This document shows positions 63,581 to 64,000 of a stretch of 64,000 nucleotides of DNA, one piece after another (position 1 is the first letter of the stretch; each line of letters starts with the position of its first letter). Source of the stretch: Phytophthora sp. 'mugwort' (lineage: Eukaryota; Oomycota; Peronosporomycetes; Peronosporales; Peronosporaceae); NCBI GenBank assembly GCA_033558025.1, contig JAUCEF010000011.1, forward strand, positions 2,480,001-2,544,000, given 5' to 3'. Below the pieces are notes generated by a model, which saw only the letters and a program-made list of their open reading frames with translations, was not told the origin of the DNA and ran no database searches. Position numbers and translations under genes: made by a program.

Positions 63581-64000
63581 CTATGAACACTGGTGGGTAA
63601 GGAGATTGTTACTTCTCGACGACTTTTGAGAATGCCTTGTAAAACTATGGGGGACGCTGGGGATGCCTATTCTGGTCATATCGAGCATGCAGTTTTATTG
63701 GTACTTGGGTCGCTCTATCGCGTTCTTATGACTGGTTATAGAACCCCGTTAAGAGACGAAGGAGCGATGTATTATATAAGAAGTAGTACTGTACCGTTGA
63801 CGGCACTTCGCCTAGACGGTTATAATATGCCAGGTTGGCACAGTTGCTGGCAATCTGTTTTAGCATTTATTTTGTATGGGGATGGTCAAGCTGAAAATAT
63901 GTACGCGTTACAGAGCAAGCTCTACTCAAATTTCCGATCGGGGCATCAATCGCCAGGCTTAATATACGTCATATGTGTGTCGGTAACATCTACATGCAGA
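63581..64000. other. Window end, no gene seen
   Basis: Upstream flank of the broken copy 4; AT-rich, with no supported frame. Confidence 0.4.

Noticed and set aside
1..64000. CRISPR arrays, bacterial operons, origins
   Set aside because: Spliceosomal introns and eukaryotic gene families throughout; no regularly spaced repeats found.

Overview
The window looks like nuclear DNA of an oomycete close to Phytophthora; the species cannot be told. Evidence: genes separated by only 50-170 bp; short introns of 60-105 nt (GTRNGT-like donors, YAG acceptors); a FYVE protein of the oomycete START-FYVE type; TKL, tandem-MAPK and PX-AGC kinases; a full-size PDR/ABCG transporter; a CEP41 homologue, suggesting a flagellate lineage; and decayed piggyBac, Tc1/IS630, Tigger, Helitron-like and LTR elements.

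Layout. 1-7.8 kb is repeat-rich: LTR-retroelement debris, a 3.97-kb piggyBac element (2493-6457) with TTAA duplications and matching ends, and an abutting LTR. 7.8-12.0 kb holds three host-like genes (putative DNA-binding protein, FYVE protein, BED zinc finger). 12.3-20.3 kb is a graveyard of broken transposases and repeats, including two adjacent Helitron-like ends. 20.4-23.7 kb has an intact polytopic-membrane LRR gene and the relic of a second copy. 23.7-49.3 kb is a compact conserved block: a hAT-like domesticated-looking gene, an ARM-like protein, DSCC1, a TKL kinase, ANAPC13, tRNA 2'-phosphotransferase, a signal-peptide membrane protein, a tiny EF-hand protein, a fused double MAP kinase with WW domains, two tandem acetylornithine deacetylases, a DAG-lipase-like protein, a PX-AGC kinase, RNA polymerase subunit AC19 and a pterin-carbinolamine dehydratase. 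49.3-63.6 kb holds two more intact LRR-membrane genes (divergent), a PDR transporter, CEP41 and a fourth, broken LRR-membrane gene.

The most unusual content is the LRR-membrane family: three intact genes, one pseudogene and one deep relic in 43 kb. Each has about six membrane segments followed by a cysteine-bearing, N-glycosylatable LRR domain. I recognise no named family with this architecture. Next come the 1341-residue protein with two complete TEY MAP kinase domains plus two WW domains, the piggyBac carrying an antisense host LRR-gene fragment with its intron, and an EF-hand gene whose first coding exon is only the ATG.

Exon coordinates were derived by eye from splice consensus, reading phase and family conservation. 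Where no ATG lies at the start of an open frame, the first supported in-frame ATG was used.
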